Below the pieces are notes generated by a model. It saw only the letters and a program-made list of their open reading frames with translations. It had not been told where the DNA came from and made no database searches. From the NCBI GenBank assembly GCA_965248765.1, contig CBDFKF010000003.1, positions 620,001-684,000 on the forward strand: 64,000 bases of DNA, in the 5' to 3' direction. Positions 30,811 through 38,589 of the stretch are shown here, piece after piece (position 1 is the stretch's first letter; each line of letters begins with the position of its first letter). The translations under genes and the position numbers were made by a program. Origin of the DNA: CBDFKF01 sp965248765 (GTDB lineage Bacteria > Pseudomonadota > Alphaproteobacteria > VGEJ01).

Positions 30811-31120
30811 ATGCCGAGAACGAGGAACCGGTACCCCGCGGAATTCAGGGATCAGATCGTAGCGTTGTCCCGGACCGGAGGTAGCGTGGAAGATGGCCAG
30901 GGAGTTCGAGCCGTGCGCGGCGACGATCCATGGCTGGATCAAGCAGGCTGAACGCGATGGCGGCGGCCGCATCGACGGTCTTAGCAGCGACGAGCGCGAA
31001 GAGCTACGTCGGCTTCGCCGGGAGAACCGCCAGCTTCGTCAGGAGAGAGATATCCTGGCAAAGGCCGCAGCCTGGTTCGCTCAGAGCGACGTGACGTCGT
31101 CTCGGTCTTCGAGTTCATGA
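30811..31120 (+). pseudogene. IS3 orfA (helix-turn-helix protein), frameshifted
   Basis: MPRTRNRYPAEFRDQIVALS starts normally. A small deletion near 30885 shifts the frame, and the rest continues as AREFEPCAATIHGWIKQAER with the leucine-zipper-like segment ELRRLRRENRQLRQERDILA. OrfA proteins bind the IS ends. The overlap with orfB at 31117 would be the site of the normal programmed frameshift. Confidence 0.8.
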
Positions 31121-31969
31121 CGGCGAACCAGGCCATGTTCCCGCTGGCAACGATGTGCAAATCGTTCGGCGTCTCCCGCGCCGGATATTATGCGTGGCTC
31201 CGGCGTGAGCCGAGCGCCCGTTGCCGCGCCGATGTGGAGTTGAGCGTTCGCATCAAGGCGATCCACAAGGCTTCGAAAGAGACCTATGGGGCTCCGCGCA
31301 TCCACGCCGAACTCCTCGATGAAGGGATCCGGCTGGGCCGCAAGCGCGTGGAGCGGTTGATGAAAGCGGCCGGTATTGTCGGTGTTAGCCGCCCGCACGA
31401 CCTTCCGAGACGAGCGGGTTCGTCCCGCCAGCGACCTGGTTGACCGGAACTTCCATGCCGATGAACCGAACTGGCTCTGGGTCGCCGACATCACCTACGT
31501 GCCGACTTGGGCCGGGTTCCTGTACCTCGCCGTGGTACTGGATGCCTTCTCACGGCGGATCGTCGGCTGGGCGATGGGCCACGATCTGAAAACCCAGCTC
31601 GTGCTCGATGCCCTCAACATGGCGCTGACGCAGCGGCGTCCCGTCGGCGTGATCCATCACTCCGACCAGGGGTCGCAGTACACCTCGATCGCCTTCGGCC
31701 TGCGTTGCAAGGAAGCCGGTGTGCGGCCATCAATGGGCTCGGTTGGCGATGCCTACGACAATGCAATGTGCGAGAGTTTCTTCGCCACCCTCGAATGCGA
31801 GTTGCTCGACCGGCGGAAGTTCCGGACCAAGGCGGAGGCCCGCATGGCCGTCTTCCAGTTCATCGAGGGCTGGTACAATCCGGGGCGGCGGCATTCCGCG
31901 CTCGGATACAAGTCGCCCGTCAACTACGAGAGACAAGCCCGTGAGCAGCTGGAGTCTGTAAGCCCGTAA
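31117..31969 (+). pseudogene. IS3 orfB (DDE transposase), frameshifted
   Basis: Frame 1 (31117-) reads CKSFGVSRAGYYAWLRREPS and the HTH_21 segment YGAPRIHAELLDEG. It is lost after GIVGVSR near 31390. The other frame then supplies RNFHADEPNWLWVADITYVP (first Asp), VIHHSDQGSQYTS (second Asp) and NAMCESFFATLECELL (Glu), ending RHSALGYKSPVNYE. The rve core is complete, but the single indel separates it from its start. Confidence 0.85.
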
Positions 31970-32036
31970 CTGTCCACAAAACCGGGGGAACTCCAGACAC
32001 CGGAACCAGCCTGGATCGCCCGTTATTCTTGCGTTC

Positions 32037-32061
32037 GCGCGCCTCATAGCCAGAGGCGCGC
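32037..32061 (+). terminator. hairpin downstream of the prophage fragment
   Basis: GCGCGCCTC - ATAGCCA - GAGGCGCGC, a perfect 9-bp stem, followed by GGGTTTGCCTT. It resembles the terminator of a phage late operon but has only a short T-run. Confidence 0.5.
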
Positions 32062-32393
32062 GGGTTTGCCTTAGCGTGCTGGGAATCGGATGGGAACCTC
32101 CAAAATCGATACCCTGACCGCTGAAGGCGTCGAACGGCGTAGCAGTGGTTGCCCTTCAGGTGGGCTTCTGACCTACAACTGTGGTAACTAGCCTTGACCT
32201 AACGTTGCCTCCGAAATCCGGATCAGGTCTTTCTTCAGCTATGCGGCCTGACCGATGGTCATGTCCCGAATCTCACTGTCGGTGTGGTTCAGAGAAACTA
32301 CCAATCTATGCTGCAGAAGTTGCATAGCTTTGCGTTGCTGACGCACCGGGATCCCGCGGTGCCAGCCTGTTGATTTAACTCAATGATCGCGTT
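32062..32393. other. gene-free stretch
   Basis: About 330 bases between phage debris and the zeta gene. I see no supportable ORF. A 6-bp stem (GCACCG/CGGTGC at 32343-32362) sits about 30 bases past the end of zeta and may terminate that transcript. Confidence 0.5.
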
Positions 32394-32714
32394 CTATTCG
32401 GTCGAAACCTGCGTTCTGGCTTCCTCGAGCAGGCGGGTCATCTCGTGACGCACCTTGTGCTCGTCCGTTGCGATCCCTTTGTCGGTCAGGTCGCCGAGCA
32501 CCTTCCGCAACACATCGGCATCTCCTGGCTCTTCAAAATCGGCGATCACGACCTGCTTGGCGTAGGCCTCGGCATCCGCGCCTGAAATGCCCATTTGCTC
32601 CGCTGCCCACAGGCCGAGCAGCTTGTTGCGCCGCGCGATGGTCTTGAACTGGAACTCCTGATCATGCGTGAACTTGGCTTCGGCGGCTGTTTTGCGGTCA
32701 TCAAAGGCGGTCAT
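32394..32714 (-). CDS. F1-ATPase inhibitor subunit zeta (DUF1476)
   Basis: 106-aa alpha-helical protein matching the alphaproteobacterial zeta subunit, which binds F1-ATPase and prevents wasteful ATP hydrolysis. Typical features: N-terminal inhibitory segment MTAFDDRKTAAEAKFTHDQE, then FKTIARRNKLLGLWAAEQMG and the four-helix core with VVIADFEEPGDADVLRKV. Length is normal for the family. Its start overlaps the stop of the upstream unknown gene in an ATGA, so the two are translationally coupled. It is the only energy-metabolism gene in this stretch of mobile DNA and appears intact. Confidence 0.93.
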   Translation of the reverse strand: MTAFDDRKTAAEAKFTHDQEFQFKTIARRNKLLGLWAAEQMGISGADAEAYAKQVVIADFEEPGDADVLRKVLGDLTDKGIATDEHKVRHEMTRLLEEARTQVSTE

Positions 32715-33046
32715 CGACTGAGCTCCTCAACTTCAGAAGACGGGGTCGGCGCTTTATCCGCCTTTTCATTCTTGTATGCGATGAAGCCCGACGCACCCTT
32801 GCCTTTGGCGCGGCGCAGTGTGTAGCCATAATTTCCGAGATTGAACTTCGGGTCATTCTCAAAGCCTGCAAGAACCTCGGCGATCTTCATCGCCACGGGA
32901 TCTGGCTTGCTCCTGGCTTGTAAGGCAGCCTCCCGCTCCAGCCACCTTGCGAAGACCTCTTCGGCGAGATCGTCGCCGACAGATTTCCGAAGCGCGGTCA
33001 ATTTTCTCACCAGACCTTTGGTGAGCCCGGTCTCATCGATAGTCAT
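32711..33046 (-). CDS. unknown protein translationally coupled to zeta
   Basis: 111 aa, mostly helical. Visible segments are LTKGLVRKLTALRKSVGDDLAEEVFARWLER, then KPDPVAMKIAEVLAGFENDP and a basic tail FNLGNYGYTLRRAKGKGASG. No signal peptide or membrane span. The stop overlaps the zeta ATG by 4 bases, which usually means related function or obligatory coexpression. I do not recognise the family. It could be a DNA- or nucleotide-binding regulator given the Arg/Lys-rich GYTLRRAKGKG stretch, but this is speculation. Confidence 0.7.
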   Translation of the reverse strand: MTIDETGLTKGLVRKLTALRKSVGDDLAEEVFARWLEREAALQARSKPDPVAMKIAEVLAGFENDPKFNLGNYGYTLRRAKGKGASGFIAYKNEKADKAPTPSSEVEELSR

Positions 33047-33096
33047 TTCCTGAACCCCTCATTTAAAGCCTCTTATACTGCCGCGTGGCCCGGCTG

Positions 33097-33121
33097 GTGC
33101 AACTGATTGCCACTGTTGCAC
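33097..33121. promoter_or_regulatory. dyad in the divergent umuD'/zeta-operon spacer
   Basis: GTGCAAC - TGATTGCCACT - GTTGCAC, a perfect 7-bp dyad, loosely extended by flanking CTGG/CCAG. It lies between the divergent umuD'-umuC and zeta operons and could be an operator. Confidence 0.35.
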
Positions 33122-33249
33122 ACCAGCTTGCCGTTTCCCTTTTCACGTCGTTCTACTTGAACCGATGTGTTGGATGTATTCTACCGCCAAACCAAGTTAA
33201 TCGCCGCCGGCCGCCGGCGCCGACAAGGGAAATTTACAGGCATTGCCTG

Positions 33250-33540
33250 ATGTTCACCGTAGTCACCCCCACGACGAGTCTTAGCCTCGACGATCATTTC
33301 ATAAAGCGTCCTGCGGCGACATTCTTTGTCACGGTCGAGGGCGGCGGCATGGCCGAACAGGGGATCCTTGCCGGCGACACCCTGATCGTCGACCGTTCAC
33401 GTACACCAAGCACGGGTTCCATCGTCATCGCGGCAATCGAGGGCGAGTTGACCGCGCGTCCGTTCGCCGCCCTCGATTTCGATGGCGAGGAGGCCCAAGT
33501 CTGGGGCGTCGTTGCCGGGGTGGTGCGAAGCCTGCCATGA
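33250..33540 (+). CDS. UmuD'-like protein lacking the protease dyad
   Basis: 96 aa from ATG 33250. It matches the C-terminal LexA/UmuD peptidase fold: LSLDDHFIKRPAATFFVTVEGGGM, then GILAGDTLIVDRSRTPSTGS and GELTARPFAALD. Where UmuD has the nucleophile in GDSM, this protein has GGGM, and the catalytic Lys after GELTV is replaced (GELTARPF). The N-terminal arm with the Cys/Ala-Gly cleavage site is absent. It therefore resembles constitutively processed UmuD'. The frame is open upstream to 33085, but that part does not resemble a UmuD arm. It overlaps umuC in an ATGA, so the pair should form a pol V-like complex. Confidence 0.75.
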   Translation: MFTVVTPTTSLSLDDHFIKRPAATFFVTVEGGGMAEQGILAGDTLIVDRSRTPSTGSIVIAAIEGELTARPFAALDFDGEEAQVWGVVAGVVRSLP

Positions 33541-34796
33541 GCGTCTACGGACTGGCCGACTGCAACAACTTCTTCGTCTCCTGCGAGCGGGTCTTCCGTC
33601 CTGCGCTCGAAGGCCGTCCCGCCGTCGTCCTGTCATCGAACGACGGCTGCATCGTCGCGCGCAGCGACGAGGCCAAGGCGCTCGGCGTCAAGATGGCGCA
33701 GCCGGCGTTCCAGGCGAAAGACCTCATCGAGAGGCACAGCATCGCGGTCATCAGCGGCAACCTCCAGTTCTATACCGACATGAGCAACCGGGTGATGCAG
33801 GCCTTCGGGGAACTGGTCCCGGCGGTAGAGAAATACTCGATCGACGAATGCTTTCTTGATCTCACGGGAATACCGCAAGAGCTCACGGCATTCTGCCAGG
33901 ACCTGAAACGCATCGTGCGGCAATGGACCGGACTGCCGATCAGCATCGGCATTGCCGAGACCAAGACCCTTGCTAAGATCGCCAACCGCCTCGCGAAGAC
34001 CTCCGCCAAAACGGACGGTGTTCTCGATCTCACCGGTGAGCGCTGGCGCGACAGGGCGCTGGCGTCAACTGAAGTCGGCGATATCTGGGGCATCGGCAGG
34101 CAGTACGCCCAAAAACTCAACCGTAACGGTATTATGACGGCCCTCGATCTGACGAGCCGTCCCGATGGCTGGATCCGCAAGGAGATGGGCGTCGGCGGGC
34201 TGAAGACGGTGCGGGAATTGCGCGGCGAGGACTGTATAGGCTTCGATGACATGCCCCAGCCCAAGCAGACGACGATGGTCTCCCGGTCCTTCGGCGCGGA
34301 AGTGCGCGACTACGACGAGTTGGCCAATGCGATCGCCATGTTCGCGACCGATGCGGCGCGCTCCATTCGCACGGCCAATCTCGTCTCAACCTCGGTGAGC
34401 GTGTTCATCGAGACCAACCGTTTCGGCAAGAGCCCGCACCACGCTCCGTCCCGCTCAGAGGCGCTGTCGCCAGCGACCAATAACACAAAACATGTCGTGA
34501 GGGCCGCGCTGACCGCCCTGAAGCACATCTACCGCGAGGGGCTGGCGTACAAGCGCGCCGGGGTGATGCTGCTCGACCTCGTAGAAGCCGGCCAGGCGCC
34601 AATCTCGCTATTCGATACGCAGGATCCAAGGGACGACAAGCTGATCGAAGCGTTCGACGCCATCAACGACCGGCTGGGGCCGGGAGCGATCCAATTCGGC
34701 CCCGGGGCGCAGGCCGCGTCCTGGCGATCGAGCAGCGCGTTCCGCTCGCCCAGCTACACAACCCGTTGGGAAGACATCCCGAAGGTTAAAACCTGA
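33537..34796 (+). CDS. umuC: DNA polymerase V catalytic subunit UmuC
   Basis: Y-family translesion polymerase, 419 aa. The palm carries the first acidic residue in MSVYGLADCNNFFVSCER and the DE pair in EKYSIDECFLDLTG (about residue 100). The SNDGCIVARSDEAK finger motif, GIAETKTLAKIANRLAK and the HhH region WGIGRQYAQKLNRNGI follow. The C-terminal UmuC-specific domain (PSRSEALSPATNNTK, then YKRAGVMLLDLVEAG) is complete. Its start overlaps umuD' by 4 bases. Expression would normally be SOS-controlled, but I found no certain LexA box upstream. Confidence 0.95.
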   Translation: MSVYGLADCNNFFVSCERVFRPALEGRPAVVLSSNDGCIVARSDEAKALGVKMAQPAFQAKDLIERHSIAVISGNLQFYTDMSNRVMQAFGELVPAVEKYSIDECFLDLTGIPQELTAFCQDLKRIVRQWTGLPISIGIAETKTLAKIANRLAKTSAKTDGVLDLTGERWRDRALASTEVGDIWGIGRQYAQKLNRNGIMTALDLTSRPDGWIRKEMGVGGLKTVRELRGEDCIGFDDMPQPKQTTMVSRSFGAEVRDYDELANAIAMFATDAARSIRTANLVSTSVSVFIETNRFGKSPHHAPSRSEALSPATNNTKHVVRAALTALKHIYREGLAYKRAGVMLLDLVEAGQAPISLFDTQDPRDDKLIEAFDAINDRLGPGAIQFGPGAQAASWRSSSAFRSPSYTTRWEDIPKVKT

Positions 34797-34963
34797 GCAC
34801 CGACAGACCCCGGCATCGATCCTGGCGCCGGTCCACAAGCGTGGAAATTGCACAACAGGCGCGCAGCCTCCACCCGATCCTGGCGCGCCACGGAGAGAAT
34901 GAGGCTGGGGCCTTTCAGGCGGCGGGGACGAGGGCGAGAGAACGGCTTTCGCTGCCTCGCCGG

Positions 34964-35316
34964 GTGATCGCGGTAATCGCGGCCCTGTTTCTGGCCGGCT
35001 GCATGTCGGGCGACCATGGGGTGAAGCGGATCGCCGACGCGGGGGCTCGGCGGCATCGCAGGTGCGTGCATGTATCTACGGCCGGAAGCGGCAAGCTCGG
35101 GATCGCGGCCACGGTGGCGGGAACAATGGCGGGGTTGTTTCCCGGCAGCGGGATCAGCGCCTCGCTCGACAACCTGTATGCGGCCCGCACACGGCAAGCG
35201 GCGCTGGAGACCCGTCCAAGCGGGGTGCCCTCGCGCTGGCACAATCCCAGTACCGGCAATGCAGGCGCTATTGCGCCGACCCGCACCGACAGATCGGCCG
35301 GCGGAATCTACTGCAG
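34964..35316 (+). pseudogene. 17-kDa (RT0821/Lpp0805-type) surface antigen, broken by IS debris
   Basis: GTG 34964 gives a lipoprotein signal, VIAVIAALFLAGC. The glycine-rich segment is in another frame (GLGGIAGA), and the frame returns for SGKLGIAATVAGTMAGLF and SLDNLYAARTRQAALETRPS, typical of rickettsial-type 17-kDa antigens. It stops at SAGGIYC, exactly where an IS21-type left end begins at 35317. The expected last segment with the QTVTVGG and ACRQPDGSW motifs is not found nearby. At least two frameshifts plus truncation. Confidence 0.6.
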
Positions 35317-35769
35317 TGTTAACGGCGGAGGAATAATGCAGCACGCGGAGCGGCTGGGCGGTCCGGTCGCGGCGGCGCAAAATTGCGCCACCTATAGCCC
35401 CTTGTCGGTTGTGGTGAGGGGCAGGAGATGTACGGCGTGGAGCTCTATGCGGCGGTTCGTCTGGCGGTTGTCGACGAGGGTCTGAGCCATCACGATGCGG
35501 GCCGTCGGTTCGGCATCGACCGCCGGACGGTGAAGAAGATGCTGAGCTATTCGGCGCCGCCGGGCTACCGGCGGACCAAGCCGGTCCGGCGGCCCAAGCT
35601 GGATGGGTTCACCGGCATCGTCGACGCGATCCTGGAGGCGGACACGGATCCGGACGTGCCGCGCAAGCAGCGCCACACGGCGCACCGGATCTTCGAGCGG
35701 CTGCGGGACGAGCACGGGTTCGCCGGCGGCTATACCATGCAGACCGTGTGGAAACTCTGGGTGGCGGGG
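35317..35769 (+). mobile_element. istA: IS21-type left-end fragment, arm 1 (direct)
   Basis: Begins with the terminus TGTTAACGGCGG and contains the first 114 codons of an IstA gene (ATG 35428; MYGVELYAAVRLAVVDEGLS, HTH and GYRRTKPVRRPKLDGF). It breaks off at TMQTVWKLWVAG, base 35769, where IS1182-type DNA begins. The same sequence is present in inverted orientation at 37265-37699. The istA here is a fragment lacking the DDE core. Confidence 0.85.
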
Positions 35770-37264
35770 ATGGAGGTTTAGGTAACCATGATTTGCGGCG
35801 ATCCCACGTAATCTGGCGGTTTGGCGCCGGTAGCCCTGTGGAAGGGGCTCCAGGCCTCCGTGGATCGATGTGCGGCGCTCGATTTTGGCCTGATTCCCGT
35901 CTCATGCCCTCGCGGCGGCGATCAAGGCGGGAACACCTACCAGCGAGATCGCGCGGCGGATGTTGTAAGCCAGCGCCGTGATGCTGAACTCGCCGCGCAC
36001 GTTCTCCAGCCGCCGGGTCAGGAAGGCACCCTGGCCCATCCATTGTTTGATTGAGCCGAAGGGATGCTCGACGCTTTCACGGCGCGCATCGAGCAGCTCC
36101 GGGCGGGCCGCCAATCGTTCTGCCATGCGCTCCAGGATCGCTTCGGCGCTTGCGCTTGCTGTGTAGCGCCAGGCGTTGGCCGTCGGGGCAGATGTAAATG
36201 TCCTCGCCGCCGTCATAGCGGAAGCGTTCCTTGGGAAAGAGCCCCTGGCTCACCGTGGATCCGCGCTGGGGCTTGGGCACATGCGGCACGACGCCGGCAT
36301 TCTCGCAGGCCTCGATATCCTCGATCTTGAAGTAGCCCGCGTCGGCGACCGCGTCGATCCGATCGACGGCCAGGTTCCGACGGGCCACCACCGCCGTCTC
36401 GGCCAATAGACCGAGATCGCTGACCTTGTTATGGACCTGCTGCTCGGCGATCAGTTTGTGCTTGGCGTCCACGGCGATCTGAATGTTGTAGCCGACACCG
36501 ACCCGGGTCTCGGCGTACATCGCCCGGCTGTCCGGATCCGTCAAAGAGAGCTGGTCCTCGCCACTCGCAGCCAGCGCGTCTCGATGTTCCTCAAACCGCT
36601 CACGCCGCCCTTGGATCGCAGCGATCTTCTCCTGGATATGCTCCACCTCGCCGCCGCCGGTGCCGCCCTCGTCTTGCTCGTCGGCCTCGTCGAGCCGGTC
36701 GAGATAACGCGACAACCTCTCGTCGCTCTCGGCCAACGCCTTCGCCAGCTTCGCTTTGGTGAAGTTCCGCTTCCGGCTGTTCACTGCCTTGATCCGTGTA
36801 CCGTCAACCGCCACCAGCTCGCGTCCGAACAGCTCCAGTTCGCGGCATAGCCTCACGAACTCCCGAAACACCTGTCGGAAGGCCGCCCGATTGATCCGCC
36901 GGAAATCGGCGATCGTCTTGAAGTCTGGCGACAAACGCCGCAACAGCCAGATCACTTCGAGATTACGCTTGCTCTCTGCCTCCAGCCGGCGGCTCGAACG
37001 TACCCGATTGAGATAGCCGTATATGTAGAGCTTCAGCAGGTCCGCCGGATCGTAGCCGGGACGACCTATCGCCTTCGCCGCGGCGCGCTCGAAACCAGCG
37101 GCCGCTAGGTCCAAACCATCCACGAAGGCATCGATGAAACGGACCGGGTTATCCCGGCCCACGTAATCGTCCACTGCTTCCGGCAGAAGCAGAACCTGAG
37201 AGCGGTCAACGCCAGGAATGTGTCTCATGGCGGACCCTAACATCGCCATGAGACGGACGGAATC
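35770..37264 (-). mobile_element. IS1182-type element between inverted IS21 arms
   Basis: About 1495 bases lying exactly between the two inverted IS21 fragments, which both stop at GTGGCGGGG. It carries one decayed transposase. I do not see convincing terminal inverted repeats, so the ends may be deletions or recombination joints. Confidence 0.65.
35902..37228 (-). pseudogene. IS1182-family transposase, internal deletion and frameshift
   Basis: ATG 37228 gives MRHIPGVDRSQVLLLPEAVD and DNPVRFIDAFVDGLDLAAAG. The IS1182 signatures GYDPADLLKLYIYGYLNRV, SPDFKTIADFRRIN and VAVDGTRIKAVNSRKRNFT follow, with GVGYNIQIAVDAKHKLI and DAVADAGYFKIEDI in the catalytic core. At IYICPDGQRLALHS (near 36165) the frame is lost and the usual cysteine-rich segment is missing. 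The other frame resumes at RPELLDARRESVEHPFGSIK and ends normally at 35902. The upstream IS21 frame is fused in frame to this gene, which is fortuitous. Confidence 0.85.
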
Positions 37265-37699
37265 CCCCGCCACCCAGAGTTTCCACACGGTCTGCATGGT
37301 ATAGCCGCCGGCGAACCCGTGCTCGTCCCGCAGCCGCTCGAAGATCCGGTGCGCCGTGTGGCGCTGCTTGCGCGGCACGTCCGGATCCGTGTCCGCCTCC
37401 AGGATCGCGTCGACGATGCCGGTGAACCCATCCAGCTTGGGCCGCCGGTAGCCCGGCGGCGCCGAATAGCTCAGCATCTTCTTCACCGTCCGGCGGTCGA
37501 TGCCGAACCGACGGCCCGCATCGTGATGGCTCAGACCCTCGTCGACAACCGCCAGACGAACCGCCGCATAGAGCTCCACGCCGTACATCTCATGCCCCTC
37601 ACCACAACCGACAAGGGGCTATAGGTGGCGCAATTTTGCGCCGCCGCGACCGGACCGCCCAGCCGCTCCGCGTGCTGCATTATTCCTCCGCCGTTACCA
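37265..37699 (-). mobile_element. istA: IS21-type left-end fragment, arm 2 (inverted)
   Basis: Mirror image of 35317-35769. The end is TGGTAACGGCGG, one base different from arm 1. The istA fragment starts at ATG 37588. It lacks 15 bases present in arm 1 (between two CGGCGG copies), removing five residues after GYRR. The flanks outside the two arms show no direct repeat, so the structure did not arise as a simple insertion. Confidence 0.85.
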
Positions 37700-37700
37700 C

Positions 37701-37718
37701 GACCCGCTTCGGCGGGTC
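37701..37718. terminator. UUCG-capped hairpin
   Basis: GACCCGC - TTCG - GCGGGTC, a perfect 7-bp stem with the very stable UUCG tetraloop, followed on the plus strand by TCCACTATTTCTC. Directly outside IS21 arm 2. It may be the terminator of the gene that was interrupted on this side. Confidence 0.5.
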
Positions 37719-37955
37719 TCCACTATTTCTCTACAAACGCTTCCTCGATCTGGGCGTGGACGCTCGTTTTGCGTGCAGCCTACTAGCCCACCCCACCCCC
37801 ACGGGGTCTCGAACAAGAGCTGCATTGCCCGTCATACATCCAGCCGATTTGAAATCGGCTTGGTCGTCAATGTCGGCTTGGCGCAGGAAAGCAGCGTGCT
37901 AGCCGGCGTCAGCGGACGACAGTTGATAGCCAACAGCGGTCGTGAGTCACCGCGA
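37719..37955. other. gene-free stretch
   Basis: About 240 bases with no supportable ORF, between IS debris and the TPR remnant. It carries a short CGATTTGAAATCG palindrome near 37850. Confidence 0.4.
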
Positions 37956-38487
37956 CTAAACTTCAAGCCCGGCCTTCCGCAAGCCGTCCCACATGTGCTC
38001 CTTGTCGGCTGGTTCCTTAAGCGGTGGTATCTCGCCGTCTCGACCAGGTCCGGTGTTATCCGCAGCGCCATTTTGAGCGCCTTGTTTGCACGCTCCGTCT
38101 GGCCCAGCTGCGCGCAAGCGATTGCCAAGTCAAAATGGCCGAAAATGAGGTCCGGGTACTTGGCGGTCATGCGGCTCGCCCACTCCACAGCGGTCTCATA
38201 GTCTCTGGCAAGGTACGAGGCCCACGCTACGCAGTTCTCGAAACCGAACATTAGGGGATCGCGGGGGCTGAGGCGAATTGCTGTCAACGCATCGGCTACA
38301 GCCTCTTCGTGACGACCTGAGAACGTATTCGCAAAGCTCCTCGACATGTGCCCCCAGCGCCAGGTTTGGGTTGAGTTCAAGAGCGCGCTCTGCCTCTGCA
38401 GTGGCTAGCTCTTGTTCTTTGATGAATACAAGACATATCCCCTCCCGGATTTCCTCGTTGGCGCCGGCCTGCGGCCCGTCGATCACG
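37956..38487 (-). pseudogene. C-terminal TPR-repeat fragment of a cyclase/regulator-type protein
   Basis: Helical repeats read across frames: ELATAEAERALELNPNLALG, then (frameshift near 38355) FSGRHEEAVADALTAIRLSP, RDPLMFGFENC, ARDYETAVEWASRMTAKYPD and LAIACAQLGQTERANKALKM. A final indel near 38016 is followed by KEPADKEHMWDGLRKAGLEV and a stop at 37956, which is the ending I associate with TPR proteins fused to adenylate-cyclase or DNA-binding domains. The N-terminal part is gone; the frame is joined to another gene fragment near 38487. Confidence 0.65.
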
Positions 38488-38589
38488 CCGGCTTCTAGCA
38501 GCGTGCGGATGGGGTGGGGCCGGAGCTTGGCGCGCGTCTCCGGCGTCGGTCCCTCGGGCCAAGACCGAGGGCTACAAGCTGCGCGGACA
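38488..38589 (-). pseudogene. short unknown fragment related to 40498-40734
   Basis: Minus-strand reading gives PEGPTPETRAKLRPHPIRTL and LEAGVIDGPQAGANEEIREG. It parallels PEYGPAPETKAKLRPDQLLA and QQQCEAGQEIRDVYEAI at 40498-40734. The same small gene type is thus present twice as debris. The family is not known to me; the style suggests a prophage or IS-associated protein. Confidence 0.4.

Larger units (their letters stand above)
30757..31995 (+). mobile_element. IS3-family element, 1239 bp, degenerate
   Basis: The ends TGGAGTTCCTCCGGTTTG (left) and TGGAGTTCCCCCGGTTTT (right, opposite strand) form inverted repeats of about 25 bp with three mismatches. The 3-bp sequence GAC occurs immediately outside both ends (30754-30756 and 31996-31998), a normal IS3 target duplication. 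It holds orfA and orfB, both frameshifted, so it is complete in length but probably dead. Confidence 0.9.

Noticed and set aside
33150..33162. GTTC-N5-GAAC palindrome as a LexA box for umuD'-umuC
   Set aside because: The spacing and orientation do not fit known alphaproteobacterial SOS boxes (direct GTTC or GAAC repeats with 7-base spacing); kept only as a note in a finding.
34841..35485. A 214-aa lipoprotein gene spanning 34841-35485
   Set aside because: The frame passes from a frameshifted surface antigen into the IS21 terminus; only the 34964-35316 part has recognisable homology.
35317..37699. Composite transposon with IS21 ends carrying IS1182
   Set aside because: Both arms are left ends in inverted orientation, lack istB and right ends, and no target duplication flanks them, so it is not a functional composite transposon.
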